Source: Atrina japonica
Lineage: Eukaryota; Mollusca; Bivalvia; Pterioida; Pinnidae
Reading direction: 5' to 3'
DNA length: 64,000 nt
Assembly (NCBI GenBank): GCA_030159075.1
Contig: BROG01000932.1
Span: forward strand, 1-64,000
The notes under the pieces were generated by a model, which saw only the letters and a program-made list of their open reading frames with translations, had not been told where the DNA came from and ran no database searches. Shown piece after piece: positions 16,660 through 29,550 of this stretch. The translations under genes were made by a program, and so were the position numbers. How positions within the stretch are numbered: the first letter of the stretch is position 1; each line of letters begins with the position of its first letter.

Positions 16660-17480
16660 AATCAACACCCACGCCTAAGCCTATAGTGGGAAATACTCTA
16701 AGTCTTGGTGGACCTTTGAAATAGCCATAATAAGCAAAGGGAGTACCATATTTTGGGATTATTTCCCATAGTGCTCTACGGGTCAACGTATTTTGGGCTT
16801 TGATTTGGATCTTGATTTTACATTCAAATATTAGTCCAAAGTGGAAAATTTATGCTATAGGATGAACGGACCTTTTATTGAAAAATATCAAAAACGTGTG
16901 TCTGTGTGTTTAGAGGGAAGAGAGACTGTACATCAATTTGCGACTCTTTCTCATAGTGTGCTGTCTGTGTAGGAGATTTTGACTAGGCCTTTACCTTATT
17001 TTTATGTTGAGTCTCATATTAAGCTTATAATGGGAAATATTCTAGCATAGTCTGGCAGACTTCTGAATTAGTATACATAACAAGTGTCTAAAGGGGGTAC
17101 AGTGCTTTGGGACTATTTCCCATAGTGCTCTGCGGGACTAGGGGATTTGGCCTCGCTGGTACTGGTGACAGAAAGGAAAACCTTGCAAATGCACTGGAAA
17201 ATGTCATGGTTGGTATACACATACGTAACAAATGTTTTCATAGATTATACTATGAAACACGATGGTCATGTATTCCAACAATTCAATTTCTGTGGAAATC
17301 GACGAATATCTAAATATTTTAAGCATGGATTATAACATTCAACAAGAGTACTTTGGTACGGAAGCCCACACCTGTCACATGTAGAAATAAAGAATGTGAT
17401 TTATAAAACGACATATAAGTTCAGAAATTTACAATCATCTTAAGTCTAACGACATAATAATTATCTTGTTATATAGACAA
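16660..17480. repeat. non-coding host DNA with a pair of diverged direct repeats
   Basis: Two related segments (about 16675-16795 and 17020-17150) both run from an AAGC(C/T)TATA(G/A)TGGGAAATA motif to TATTTCCCATAGTGCTCT. They lie about 340 bp apart. No convincing gene is seen. Confidence 0.5.
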
Positions 17481-17920
17481 ATTAGGGGACCTCCGTGGTT
17501 GATTGGTTAAAGCATCGCACTTTGAACAAGTCTCTTATCTCGTTAAGCTGATTTTGTGACAAAGTTAACTTGCGACAGACCGGGTACAATGTAATCGGGA
17601 TTTCTCCACCCACCACTGACAAAATTGGCTACGACCATATGATTGATAATGTATTGACTGAGGTCAAAACACCATTTAAAATCTCCCCAAAAGTTTTAAA
17701 TATATAGTTTTGCGTAAAAACAAATTAGATATGTTGTTATAGTGATGTTTCATTTTAACCAGGTATAAATTATTTTGTTATAACAAAATTCCATGTCATT
17801 ATACGAATATATATTGTGGCTAAATATGTCGTTATAACAACTGAAGAAATAGAAGTAATACGATTGTTAAAAACGTTTATTTAGATATTGTATGTCAGCC
17901 ATTCATGTTTAATTTTCCAG

Positions 17921-18052
17921 AGAACTTGTAACATCAATGTAAGACCGCGATTTACTTCATTTAACCAAGCTCAAAGGTCTTCATCCAGCATTGGAAACTG
18001 GTCATTTGCAAGTCAACCTGGAATGATCAGCCCTACTCCTGGAATGTCTTAT
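17921..18052 (+). CDS. exon of unrecognised plus-strand gene
   Basis: It follows an AATTTTCCAG acceptor and ends at a TAT|GTAAGTGC donor. It encodes 44 residues in phase 0 that are rich in Ser, Pro and Thr (RPRFTSFNQAQRSSSSIGNW, then MISPTPGMSY). It joins in phase with the next candidate exons on the same strand. No family is recognised. Confidence 0.5.
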
Positions 18053-18430
18053 GTAAGTGCACATAGGTTGATAGATAAATACTGTTTTGTAGGTTTGTAT
18101 TCACTTTTATAAAGTATATGAATATTGTGTAGTTCTTATTTAATCACAGGTTTGACAAACTGGAATTTTGTGTGTCACAATTTGGACTATGACTTTGAAA
18201 TGCATTTTATATAAAATATTTATTTACACTGTAAATAAATATTTTCTCTGTAAATTACAGAGAAAATATGACCCATTGTAATTCTGACAAGATGCTTCTG
18301 ACCTCCAAAAGTGTTCACATACCCCTTGTACATCAAAACTCATTTTCAGTGATAATTATTGAAAGTCTTGAATTTAGTAAAAGAAAATCAATTTCGAATA
18401 TATTTAAGGATGAAATGTGTTCTAAAACAA

Positions 18431-19058
18431 TATAAAAACCTCAGATACCAAAGTATAAATCAAAATAATGTCCAGGACATAGATACAAATCCGGTTACAA
18501 TGGACAAACACGGACCTCTGGAAACCAAGAGGTGGGATCAGGTGCCATGGAGGAGTAAGCATCCCCTGTCGACCGGTCACACCCGCCGTGAATCCACAGT
18601 CAAGTCCAATAAAACACGTGAGGAGAGTAGCCTCGTCACAATTGGTACAGACATCTCAACAACCGCCAACGAAAAGGCAACTCAACATTTCACGTAGTGA
18701 AACTGAATAGTCGCAAACATGACTATTATACCGACCGTAAAACTTGCGGAACGTTGACATTCGATATCCCTGTATCAATAATTTGTCAGTGAGTAGTTTA
18801 CCTCTGTATATGAAATCTTCATATGTTGTGCACGCCCTGGCATATCAGATCATTTGTGAAATATAAACTCCATATGCGAGTGACTGAGGGATATTACTAC
18901 TTAAATGTGGAAAATTTACGAAGGGAAGGCCAAAATCGTCGCGTTTATCGTATAGCTTCGTTGCTAATTTCCCGTCTGTGTTTATATTAAGTAAAATGTC
19001 TAAGTATGAAGCGTGTGTGCTTGATTCTGTTGTATCTTTAATTTCTAGTTCGCTGGGA
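18431..19058 (-). mobile_element. 5'-truncated reverse transcriptase element (3' part only)
   Basis: This matches 55731-56370 closely over its whole length, including the RT tail on the minus strand (ELEIKDTTESSTHASYLDIL, then YDKRDDFGLPFVNFP) and the non-coding tail with TGGACAAACACGGACCTCTGG. Homology ends at about 19058, where the other copy continues into the RT core. This is therefore a 5'-truncated insertion, as expected for target-primed retrotransposition. Confidence 0.75.
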
Positions 19059-19073
19059 AAACAAAAAGCAAAG

Positions 19074-19196
19074 TTTCTAGCAGTTCGCAACGCTGTCAAT
19101 GCAAAATTCAGCGCTGGAAACCTGCTTCTAGAACAGAGGCAAATGAATGTCCGAAGTACCGGAAATAAACCCGTGCCTTTACCCACTCCATCTGTG
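19074..19196 (+). CDS. exon of unrecognised plus-strand gene
   Basis: It encodes 41 residues in phase 0 (from FLAVRNAVNAKFSAGN to TGNKPVPLPTPSV) and ends at GTG|GTAAGTTT. The acceptor is unclear: a GCAAAG|TTT junction keeps phase with the neighbours, but the retroelement copy ends only about 15 bp upstream and may have displaced the original intron end. Confidence 0.45.
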
Positions 19197-19954
19197 GTAA
19201 GTTTTTACAAGAAGTATAGGTCTATCAAGGTAAAGTAGCAGATCCTGGTTAAGCCAGAAACCAAAACAATATGGTCTATTTTCCAAAAATAGGTTGTACA
19301 GATAAAGCATATTGCCTTGCATAGACTCCATGCATTAATGAATCTCTAATACTTTTGTGACGACAAGTAAGTTGTCACCCCTGTTATGATTTGATTTAGA
19401 CTTGTTGTGTTTGTTAACATGTGCCAATTTACCTTGGTAGACCTTTTTTGTAGACCAGCACTTGTAATCAATATATCCAATATATTAGTTTTCTCACATG
19501 TTCTTTATGACATTTTAGCATCAATGTTCCATTGTTTAGCATACAATCATTTTCGGTACGTTTAGCACGAGGAGCAACAAATGTGTAAGACAAACGTTAT
19601 TTTGCGCAAATGTTACTGAAGGTAATTTAGGATTTTTCACAATTTGCTTTGAGAAACGATTCAAATAGTAAATTTAATTACTCAGTCTGGTGTCCTTTGG
19701 TAGATCAGGTATTGCAATAATGGCAATTAAGCGTAAAATCTATCATAATGATTCTGGTCGATTTAAATAGAGATTCCATGTTAATCAAAACAAATCAAAA
19801 TGTTGAAGATCCATTGCTATTCTATACTTTTCTTCGCCAACTGTTGCTGTTGCATGTCTAGGTTACCTAAGGGTTCATTTACAAATTGTTGATATTCTAT
19901 TGATTCCATTTGATCTATTGGAAATATTGCTTCGTGCTAAGCGTTTTTTCTCTT

Positions 19955-19965
<11 letters not shown>

Positions 19966-20030
<65 letters not shown>

Positions 20031-20031
20031 T

Positions 20032-20082
<51 letters not shown>

Positions 20083-20083
20083 A
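19966..20083. repeat. (TA)n-(TG)n compound microsatellite
   Basis: About 60 bp of TA repeats run into TG repeats shortly before the 20149 exon, in the intron. The long Ile/Tyr or Val/Cys frames across it are artefacts of the repeat. Confidence 0.95.
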
Positions 20084-20148
20084 CTTTACTTTCTTGTCAC
20101 ATTGACAAAGTGTGATAATTATTTAATAATGTTATTGTTGTGTTGAAG

Positions 20149-20385
20149 AAGGGCAAGCATGTCAACACAGAGGCGCCGAGAATGGCAGGTTATCAGAGAA
20201 TCCCAACACCCACTCCTGTAGATAACATGGCTCAAGATGAAAGTGCGCGTCACAGGCTCATACCTAATGTAGTGGCATCACCTTTGCAAAGAAATGAAAG
20301 CCGTTTGCAGCATCAGGAATGGCAACAAAAGGACTTTGCACAGAGATCTAGCCATTTGCCAGCAATTCATGAAAATGATCCGAAT
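20149..20385 (+). CDS. exon of unrecognised plus-strand gene
   Basis: It encodes 79 residues in phase 0 (KGKHVNTEAPRMAGYQRIPT near the start) and ends at AAT|GTAAGTG. It is rich in Pro, Gln, His and Arg with no domain visible, probably a disordered cytoplasmic or nuclear segment. Confidence 0.55.
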
Positions 20386-21120
20386 GTAAGTGTCTGGATG
20401 ATATGCTATACACATGATGACGAAGTCTACATGTCCATAGATAAAAAACAAATCAAATCACTAAGACACAAACAGTGTCGTGTTAGATAATGCAACTTAA
20501 AAGTCGTTGATCTGAATCGATTCTAAGTCATGATCAAATATAGATGTGATCTTGATTGAAAGCTCTACTGAAATTGAGTAAAACAGATTAATTGTCCCAT
20601 TCGTGATGCAATCGTTTCTGTGTCCAAGTTTGTTTTTATAGATCCCATTAAATACTGTTAGATTGTGTGTTGCTACTTTGATTCCTAAATCTTTTTTAGA
20701 AGGGCTATCATTTATATGAGTTCAGGGGGAAGGTTGGGTCCTCGATATATATTATGCGTTTTGTCACAAGTTATTGTTTCCAAATAAGAAAAAAAAACTT
20801 TTTAAAGTTTCTTTCATAGCAGTTTTTAATGGTGTTTATACTTTATTTTTCCTGTACGTCTTATTTTTGGATCCAGATTTTGAATCAAAGCAAATAAATA
20901 TATTTCAGTAAACAGATACAATGTATATAATAGAAAAAAAATTAACCTCTATGAATATCGGTAAAAGAACATCTATAACAACAAAACTATGTGGTACCTG
21001 ACGTAAAAGCTATTTGACCTGATAGATACTGGAAATAATCGTATACAAAATCGATATAACCCACGTTACTATTTACTGTGACATTATGTTGTGAAACAAG
21101 TACGTTAAGACTATCGAGTG
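20386..21120. other. intron-like AT-rich stretch, nothing recognised
   Basis: AT-rich sequence without gene, structured RNA or clear repeat between the 20149 exon and the MITE at 21121. Confidence 0.4.
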
Positions 21121-21308
21121 CATAGGCGTCAGAAGCAGATTGAAAGTGTGGGAGGGGGCTAAACCAAGTTTAAAATACACACACACACACACACACACAC
21201 GCCAGAAACGTCTGGGGAGGCTAAGCTCCAATTTTCAACACAATATGTCTATCTTTGCCAAAAAAGGGGGGGCTAAGCCCCCCTAGCCCCCCGATTCCGA
21301 CGCCTATG
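21121..21308. mobile_element. MITE-like element, copy 1
   Basis: It has ends CATAGGCGTC and GACGCCTATG (inverted, about 14 bp with one mismatch), G-rich and CA-rich interior blocks, and a 5-bp direct repeat GAGTG on both sides (21116-21120 and 21309-21313). A second copy lies at 62157-62294. There is no coding capacity, so it would depend on an external transposase. Confidence 0.7.
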
Positions 21309-21498
21309 GAGTGGTTGGTGCATAACGGTTTTAGCCATGACATTTATCACCATACGTCAATGTGGGTTTGAGCTCTGCTGGGCTGTTTTCATGTGGAAGT
21401 TCGGTAGTCCCCTCCAGGCATATTAAAAATGGGCACCACCAAACGTGGCATTCATCTTTTATCTTTATTTTCATCTACCACCAAGAAAACTTTCACAG

Positions 21499-22002
21499 AC
21501 GCCTACCAGAGCAAAATCTAGCACATATTGGAATACAAGTCCAATAGATCACTGGCCATATACACCTTCAGCATTTCTGCTGAAATCTCAGTGTTCTAAA
21601 ACATCGATAGATAGCGATGTGTGTGAGGCATCAAAAACACCTCGAAAAGCACAACCTGAAGACAAAATAGTCGTGCCGAGCACCCCAGAGACCGGAAATC
21701 AAGAAACAAAGGTGTCTTCACCGCTGTACACACGAGACCGTGTTTATCTCTCTGATACTATCAGTGAAATTTCACTTCCTGTTGATGATATTATACCCCA
21801 CTATGATGGACCTGATGGGAATGAAATGAGTTGTAAACAACATGATCTTTTGGAAATTCAGTATGTTAGATTAAACAGCAAAATGTTAAACATTGCCTTG
21901 CAATCTATGACCCCTGAACTTGGAGATATACCGGGCTTCAATAAATGCAAAGTACAATGTATTACCCAAAATGTGTATCGAACGTTTCAAGATGATCTTT
22001 AG
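21499..22002 (+). CDS. long exon of unrecognised plus-strand gene, possibly terminal
   Basis: It follows a TTTCACAG acceptor and stays open for 167 codons to a TAG at 22000-22002. The product is Ser/Thr/Pro-rich in its first half (RAKSSTYWNTSPIDHWPYTP). The second half has a plausible folded or acidic stretch (YLSDTISEISLPVDDIIPHY, later DIPGFNKCKVQC). The start phase agrees with the upstream exons. A weak AAA|GTACAA donor near the end could instead splice in phase to the exon at 22785. Function unknown. Confidence 0.55.
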   Translation, partial: TPTRAKSSTYWNTSPIDHWPYTPSAFLLKSQCSKTSIDSDVCEASKTPRKAQPEDKIVVPSTPETGNQETKVSSPLYTRDRVYLSDTISEISLPVDDIIPHYDGPDGNEMSCKQHDLLEIQYVRLNSKMLNIALQSMTPELGDIPGFNKCKVQCITQNVYRTFQDDL

Positions 22003-22784
22003 AAGAAAGTTCGGATCGAAAGATTTGTTTTATTTTGACTGATCAAAACCGAAACAATGTGTCTATGTAAAAGGTACATAAACAGTACCGGTCAAAATTT
22101 ATAGCAAATCACCTATAGCTTGCGATGCCTCCGTGTTAGTGAACAATTGTTGACGAGAGAAACAAAATAATTTTATAACTGTGTATAGAAAACTCGGATA
22201 CAAAATATATAGGATATGATACATAAAAAATGAGATCTTTGTGTGGTTATCAGAGCGGGGGATTTGCCTGAAGTCATTCATGTTAATTACACGATGCTAT
22301 GTTTATGATACATTAAACATTGTTCGTTTGATATGTAAATATGTCAATTATGATAAGTACAGCTATAAAAGTAACGACTGTCTGAAAATCCAGAAGATAA
22401 CATACAATATGGCCTCTGAATAATGGAATAATGGACAAACATGGACCGCTTTAAAAATTTGTGTTACATGTGCATATGTTCTTTAAGCTAACAAAATTTC
22501 AACTGTTCAGGAAACTACACTACACGCAGTCCTCAACATCTTTGAATCATTTTGCAAAATTTCAACTATTCGTGAACTAAACTTCACACAATCTTCAACA
22601 ACTTTGAAAAATATTGCTGTTGGAACGATTTGTTAATGTTGATAATAGTTGGTCATATTTTGTATTTAGTGCGTATATACACATTCACAAACGTCTGAAT
22701 CATTCATTTTAGCGATCGTAATTTAGCATTAAAATTAATTTCAGAAAATGAAGTACTTCACCTTGCATTTTATATTTCTTTCAG

Positions 22785-22940
22785 ACAGGAACACAGAATA
22801 TTCCAGAATCACGACCCATTTGTAAAAAGGAATCATGGGAAGAGAAAAAGTGGGTGAGGTTGCGAAGATTTGGACGACGTATTCAAAGAGGCTGGTCCGC
22901 ATTTAGGAGAAGTTTGCTGTGTGGAGGAGGCAAACTTTAA
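22785..22940 (+). CDS. possible alternative last exon
   Basis: It is preceded by a pyrimidine-rich TTTCTTTCAG acceptor and runs open for 51 codons to TAA. It encodes a strongly basic Trp/Arg-rich end (KKWVRLRRFGRRIQRGWSAF). It would follow the 21499 exon if that exon uses a donor before its stop. Confidence 0.4.
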   Translation, partial: TGTQNIPESRPICKKESWEEKKWVRLRRFGRRIQRGWSAFRRSLLCGGGKL

Positions 22941-25900
22941 TATCCCACTTTTGAGAAAACATTTAACGAAGAAAGAGTTTTGATTGTTTACGTATGGAGA
23001 ACTTTGTTTATGTGTTGTTTTCATGTAATTTATAACTGTTTATAACTGTTTCCCATCCTGTTTCCATCAATAGTAGTAGTAAAAGTATATTTTCTATACT
23101 TTTACTACTACTATTTACTACAGGTCAATATGGGTAATACTAGATGAAGAAACCTAAATAACTCTTTAATTCCTAGTTCTTTTTGGGGGGGAGGCAAGCT
23201 TGAATATTAATTTTAATTAACATGTTTACATGTTTAACAAACAAATTTCAAACGTGCATATATTTGGACAAGAATTTGAATTAAATAGATTGTTATATAA
23301 AATATACCACTATATATATAACACTACAGCACAGTCATACTGAGACATTTCCCATCCTGTTTCCATCAATTTGGTCAACAAAGTGTTTTCCGTTTATTTA
23401 TCTATCTATTTATCATTTCATTACTCTCACTTAAAATAAGAATGGAAATTTATGAGTATTAATGACCAGCGTTGTCCATTGCTGTTTAGAAATTTACTAT
23501 ATTTTACATACGTTAACTATGAATGATAAATATACCGTCTTTTCTGTAATAGAAAACCTGTGTATAAAACTTCCCCATTTTTTGTCAAAACAAAGTTTCA
23601 ACCACCACTTGCAGTCTGTGTTTTACCATCGATGTCCCAAACGTAACAAAACAGTAAAACACATTTACGTCAGTTTAAATTTGCAGGCATTTGAATCACT
23701 ACAAATTCGGCTATAAACAGTGAAATTATGATACACCTGGAATTAAGTAGAATTGAATGTCATGTACTTGTGTTTTCTTTTACTTTACTTTTTGATTTAA
23801 GTATCACTTGATACAATAAAATCACATTCAGATGCACCAAGACCAAATGACTCACTGCGGTTATCATTTGTCAAGTTTGTCAGCAATGAAGCCTTCAGAT
23901 TTTTGTTCGGTGTTATCATCATATAATGTAAATACACAGCCCTCCAGAGCTCTTTTTCCATCCAGAGCGTTTGAATGCATCATTGGTATCACTTTTCAGT
24001 CATTTCTTTTGTTTGTGTCCCAGACTGAAGGTCACGAGTGAAATCATTCATTTACTCAAATCTCAAACAAAAGACAAATTATCAATTATAAATTATACAA
24101 AGAGAAATAACATTGTACATATAACGACAAATGAGTTTTGGACAACCATTAAAACGTTTACTTTAATTAAAACCCCTTTGGAAATTGTTACGGCTCGGGG
24201 ACTCTATTACAAAATATACGGTATACAATTTACAATCTTTAAAAATAATTAATCATTGTTCTCTCTTACACAAAACAAACACGTGCAGACTTTAAAGCAA
24301 TATGAGCTGTCGTCGATAGCATTAGTGTGAAATTATCAACAATATAAGTACAACTTGACTCTCTCTGAAGACGTAATTACCACAATAAGGCACGGAAAGA
24401 ATACTCTAATGCACTGCAAGTGACCTGTAGATCAACTACTCTAACAACCATAACCATGCATTTGCTCAAGCTACAAGAATGTTGTAAAAAGCGTTTTGAA
24501 ACTGCATTGCCTACTCACATATAATGATTATTGTTGCTTGACTTGGAAGGCGGTAACGTCACATTCTATCCTCGATAAAAAAGTTGTTTGCAAATTACAT
24601 GGGCCACCTTGACAGTTGGTAGTGTTCGTAGAAATTGCCATAATACGCAAAGGATAGAGTGATAAGGATCCAAAGTACGGTTACAACATGTTATTTTGGG
24701 CTAATCTTTTCTAATTATACACATGCATTTGTTTTGGCTTCCATTTAATCACTCTCAGAACCGTAACCATGCATTTGTTCAAGCTACAGAAATTTTGTAA
24801 AATTTTGAAGCTGCATTGCCTATTTACATATAATAATTATTGTTCCGTAAATTTGAAAAAAAGATCAAAGCAATTACTCATATTCTAGCTTTCATACTCA
24901 AGTTAATACGGTAATGGATCCAAAATTTCTGTGACATTACGTTATGTTTGGCGAGTCTTTCCGAATAATACACATGCGTTTGTTTTGAGAACCATTTGAT
25001 CTGTTTTGGATATACGCGTGTATATATGGGATAACAACACAGCGACGGCACATATTGCTTTAAGTCCGTAATTTTACCGGCGCTTATTATGCCAATACAC
25101 GAAGATATGAAAATAATATTGCTGCTAAATAGAGTTGTTTTTTCGAAATGTGGTGATACTCCGATTTGATTCTTTTCTTGTAATATAATACTGTCGTTTG
25201 ATATTTACAGTAATGTATAAGCCATAAAATAAACATGTAATGTCTAACAGTGACAAATGAAAAAGCCCCCAAAAATATGTACATTCTTCTTTAGTTGTTT
25301 AGTAGAATCAAATATCCATTGTTCCATTTACATTAAAAGTTCAACTCAATCCTAGTTATGATACTTGATTAGTTTTGCTCAAACGTCTTTGTAATATTTA
25401 CAGTAGTTGGCTTTGCAAAATGTCGTTTACCAAATTTCTTACAGAGTTGTCGGTCTTTACACTTTCGATCAATATCTTACAACGTCTCGATCTTTTAAAA
25501 ATATATAAATGTAAACTATAAATTATAGATTTTGATTTTTTATACGGTATTGATCTTTTTTGCATATATTTTTTGTGTGCTGACATAGAAAAAATACTAT
25601 TTGAGGTGAAAATACTTTTTTAAAATGGCTATTAATAAAGGGACTATATATTTGTGAAAAGTATATTTTATTTTGAGTAATTTGATTTCTATATTCATTT
25701 TGTTGGTTACATGTTCATGTTTGGGGACGGCTTTATAGACGTTGATAGAGATTGATCGAGAATTCAAGGACTAACAAGTACTATCATTTCAGTTGATTTT
25801 ACAAATATAAAAAAACGTAATATTCGATTGTTTTACACTTGAGCTCTGCAAAATGAGTAATGTTGAATTGCAAATGGTTCATTAGATTATATTTATAGTA

Positions 25901-26630
25901 TTTAAAAAGGTAAAATCACGGATAGTAAAAAGAAAGTTACAGATCTTTAGGGTCGTCAGGTAAATAAGCTTATTTTCAATGTAATGTTTTATCAAAATTT
26001 AACTTTCCGATGACTTCACAAAAGTATTTTTGTTTTAATAAAAATGAATACAAGAATAATTATGCTTTGTTCCTTTTTGTTTTATTATATTATACGATTT
26101 GTTAGTGTATTAGTACAGTTGCAAAAATATCACCGAACTCGAGAGGTTTCCATGTAATATTTGTGACTGGTTGGCATGGTAACAGGGGATGCAGACTTCT
26201 TCCGGATACCTGGCCCCATACTGTTTCCGATTTGTGATTGTTCTTTATGTACCATTGTAAATCCAATTTGACGTGTTATAATGGACCTGGAGTTTCGATT
26301 GTCCTTGGTACTTCATTTTTACTTGTCATATACAGTCTCTACAGATATCTGGATACAACATTATAAATCTTTATATATTTATATAATGAGTCTTCTAAAC
26401 TTTAGTTAACAGAGGAATCAGATGGGTAGAGGAAACTAAGGATTTTCTCCGACTTCAGTAAAATCTTTTAAATTTTAATGCCCGGGCCTGACTTACCTCT
26501 TCTTCGTAAAGACCGACATACAATTTTCATGTAAGTTAATTCGTTAGGCAAAAGCTGTGTCTGTTTTGCGTAAGTTGAAAGTAAAATAAACTGCAAGCAA
26601 GCAATGGAATAAACAAATTTTTTAAAAAGA
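22941..26630. other. long AT-rich intergenic region
   Basis: No gene is supported. It holds a short TAGTAGTAGTAAAAGTA inverted pair near 23070-23120. From 24400 to 25000 there are two diverged copies of a segment containing TAACCATGCATTTG(C/T)TCAAGCTACA. About 26120-26330 resembles 45590-45720 (shared GGTAACAGGGGA-like and CTTCCGGATA blocks), a degenerate dispersed repeat. Confidence 0.5.
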
Positions 26631-26632
26631 TA

Positions 26633-26925
26633 AGGAGCCGGCCTGGCTCAATCGGTAGCACACTCGACTCTGAATCGTGAAGTCGTGAGTTCGAGTCCCG
26701 CTGGCGACAGGTTGGTTACCTGTTTTTCGGATGAGACAGTAAAACCTGGAGTTCCCATGTCACAGTAGGTGTCGGCACGTGAAAGAACCCTCACTGCTCA
26801 GTGGCCGTAAGTGCCAAGCATAGGCCAAAATTTGAAGCCCTTCACCGCATTTGGTGACGTCTCCATATGAGTGAAATGTTCTTGAGTGGGACGTTAAACA
26901 ACAATAAACAAACAAACAAATTATG
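26633..26925 (+). mobile_element. tRNA-derived SINE, copy 1
   Basis: The tRNA-like head has a box A (CTGGCTCAATCGGTAGC) and a box B (GTGAGTTCGAGTCC), which would form a pol III promoter. A conserved body follows (GTGTCGGCACGTGAAAGAAC, then CACTGCTCAGTGGCCGTAAG and GGTGACGTCTCCATATGAG). It ends GGGACGTTAAACAACAATAAACAAACAAAC. Related copies lie at 33380 and 36828. Confidence 0.8.
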
Positions 26926-27438
26926 ACAATTAGATTTCATCAAATGCGCTCCGACTTAAAAAGATCATAAAATTTCTGATGAGAAAGTGGTATCATACCA
27001 AGTCAAACAATAAATCTAATAGTCTAGCAAAAGCCGTCTAAGCGGCTATTCTTTTGCCAATCAATCGGCATAAGAGGTCAAAGCGTCGAAATTCCAATCA
27101 AAACTCTGCGTTTTGTAGGCAAACTCCCATTGCTTTGGCTGTATTCTATAGCGCAGAATAAGATATTTGACACTATGCTTGAAGAAAGTGGTGAAGGTTC
27201 CAAGTGAAAAATTGTCTACAGGATGTCAAATAACGATAAAACAACGGAAGGATTCAGACGTTTTTTTTTTTTCTTAAATTGTTTTCCTTTTTACTACTTA
27301 CAGCTATATACAATAACAAAAAAGTTAGATACATATGCATAAAAATTCTTAATTTTTTATGTATTTTGCATTTAACAAACTCAACCTTACAATATGTATC
27401 TAAATACCCCACTGGAGCTGACCTTATTTTCACAAAAA

Positions 27439-29550
27439 TATAGAAATATATAAAACTGTTTATGCCTGTATTATATAGAAATATATAAAACTGTTTATGC
27501 CTGTATTATATAGAAATATATAAAACTGTTTATGCCTGTATTATATAGAAATATATAAAACTGTTTATGCCTGTATTATATAGAAATATATATAAAACTG
27601 TTTATGCCTGTATTATATAGAAATATATAAAACTGTTTATGCCTGTATTATATAGAAATATATAAAAACTGTTTATGCCTGTATTATATAGAAATATATA
27701 AAACGGTTTATGCCTGTATTATATAGAAATATATAAAACGGTTTATGCCTGTATTATATAGAAATATATAAAACGGTTTATGCCTGTATTATATAGAAAT
27801 ATATAAAACGGTTTATGCCTGTATTATATAGAAATATATAAAACTGTTTATGCCTGTATTATATAGAAATATATAAAACTGTTTATGCCTGTATTATATA
27901 GAAATATATAAAAACTGTTTATGCCTGTATTATATAGAAATATATAAAACTGTTTATGCCTGTATTATATAGAAATATATAAAACTGTTTATGCCTGTAT
28001 TATATAGAAATATATAAAACTGTTTATGCCTGTATTATATAGAAATATATAAAACTGTTTATGCCTGTATTATATAGAAATATATAAAACTGTTTATGCC
28101 TGTATTATATAGAAATATATAAAACTGTTTATGCCTGTATTATATAGAAATATATAAAACTGTTTATGCCTGTATTATTATATAGAAATATATAAAACTG
28201 TTTATGCCTGTATTATATAGAAATATATAAAACTGTTTATGCCTGTATTATATATAGAAATATATAAAACTGTTTATGCCTGTATTATATAGAAATATAT
28301 AAAACTGTTTATGCCTGTATTATATAGAAATATATAAAACGGTTTATGCCTGTATTATATAGAAATATATAAAAACGGTTTATGCCTGTATTATATAGAA
28401 ATATATAAAACTGTTTATGCCTGTATTATATAGAAATATATAAAACTGTTTATGCCTGTATTATATAGAAATATATAAAACTGTTTATGCCTGTATTATA
28501 TAGAAATATATAAAACTGTTTATGCCTGTATTATATAGAAATATATAAAAAACTGTTTATGCCTGTATTATATAGAAATATATAAAACTGTTTATGCCTG
28601 TATTATATAGAAATATATAAAACTGTTTATGCCTGTATTATATAGAAATATATAAAACGGTTTATGCCTGTATTATATAGAAATATATAAAACGGTTTAT
28701 GCCTGTATTATATAGAAATATATAAAACTGTTTATGCCTGTATTATATAGAAATATATAAAACTGTTTATGCCTGTATTATATAGAAATATATAAAACTG
28801 TTTATGCCTGTATTATATAGAAATATATAAAACTGTTTATGCCTGTATTATATAGAAATATATAAAACTGTTTATGCCTGTATTATATAGAAATATATAA
28901 AACTGTTTATGCCTGTATTATATAGAAATATATAAAATTGTTTATGCCTGTATTATATAGAAATATATAAAACTGTTTATGCCTGTATTATATAGAAATA
29001 TATAAAACTGTTTATGCCTGTATTATATAGAAATATATAAAACTGTTTATGCCTGTATTATATAGAAATATATAAAACTGTTTATGCCTGTATTATATAG
29101 AAATATATAAAACTGTTTATGCCTGTATTATATAGAAATATATAAAATTGTTTATGCCTGTATTATATAGAAATATATAAAATTGTTTATGCCTGTATTA
29201 TATAGAAATATATAAAATTGTTTATGCCTGTATTATATAGAAATATATAAAACTGTTTATGCCTGTATTATATAGAAATATATATAAAACTGTTTATGCC
29301 TGTATTATATAGAAATATATAAAACTGTTTATGCCTGTATTATATAGAAATATATAAAACTGTTTATGCCTGTATTATATAGAAATATATAAAATTGGTT
29401 ATGCCTGTATTATATAGAAATATATAAAATTGGTTATGCCTGTATTATATAGAAATATATAAAATTGTTTATGCCTGTATTATATAGAAATATATAAAAC
29501 TGTTTATGCCTGTATTATATAGAAATATATAAAACTGTTTATGCCTGTAT
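27439..29550. repeat. 35-bp minisatellite, about 60 units
   Basis: A head-to-tail array of a 35-bp unit containing TATATAGAAATATATAAAAC and TGTTTATGCCTGTAT. Unit variants (AAAACGG, AAAATTG, AAAATTGG, and 1-3 bp indels in the TATA or A stretches) occur in blocks, which points to local turnover. It encodes nothing. Confidence 0.97.

Noticed and set aside
27439..29550. CRISPR-like array
   Set aside because: Repeats are head-to-tail with no unique spacers, and the context is an animal genome.
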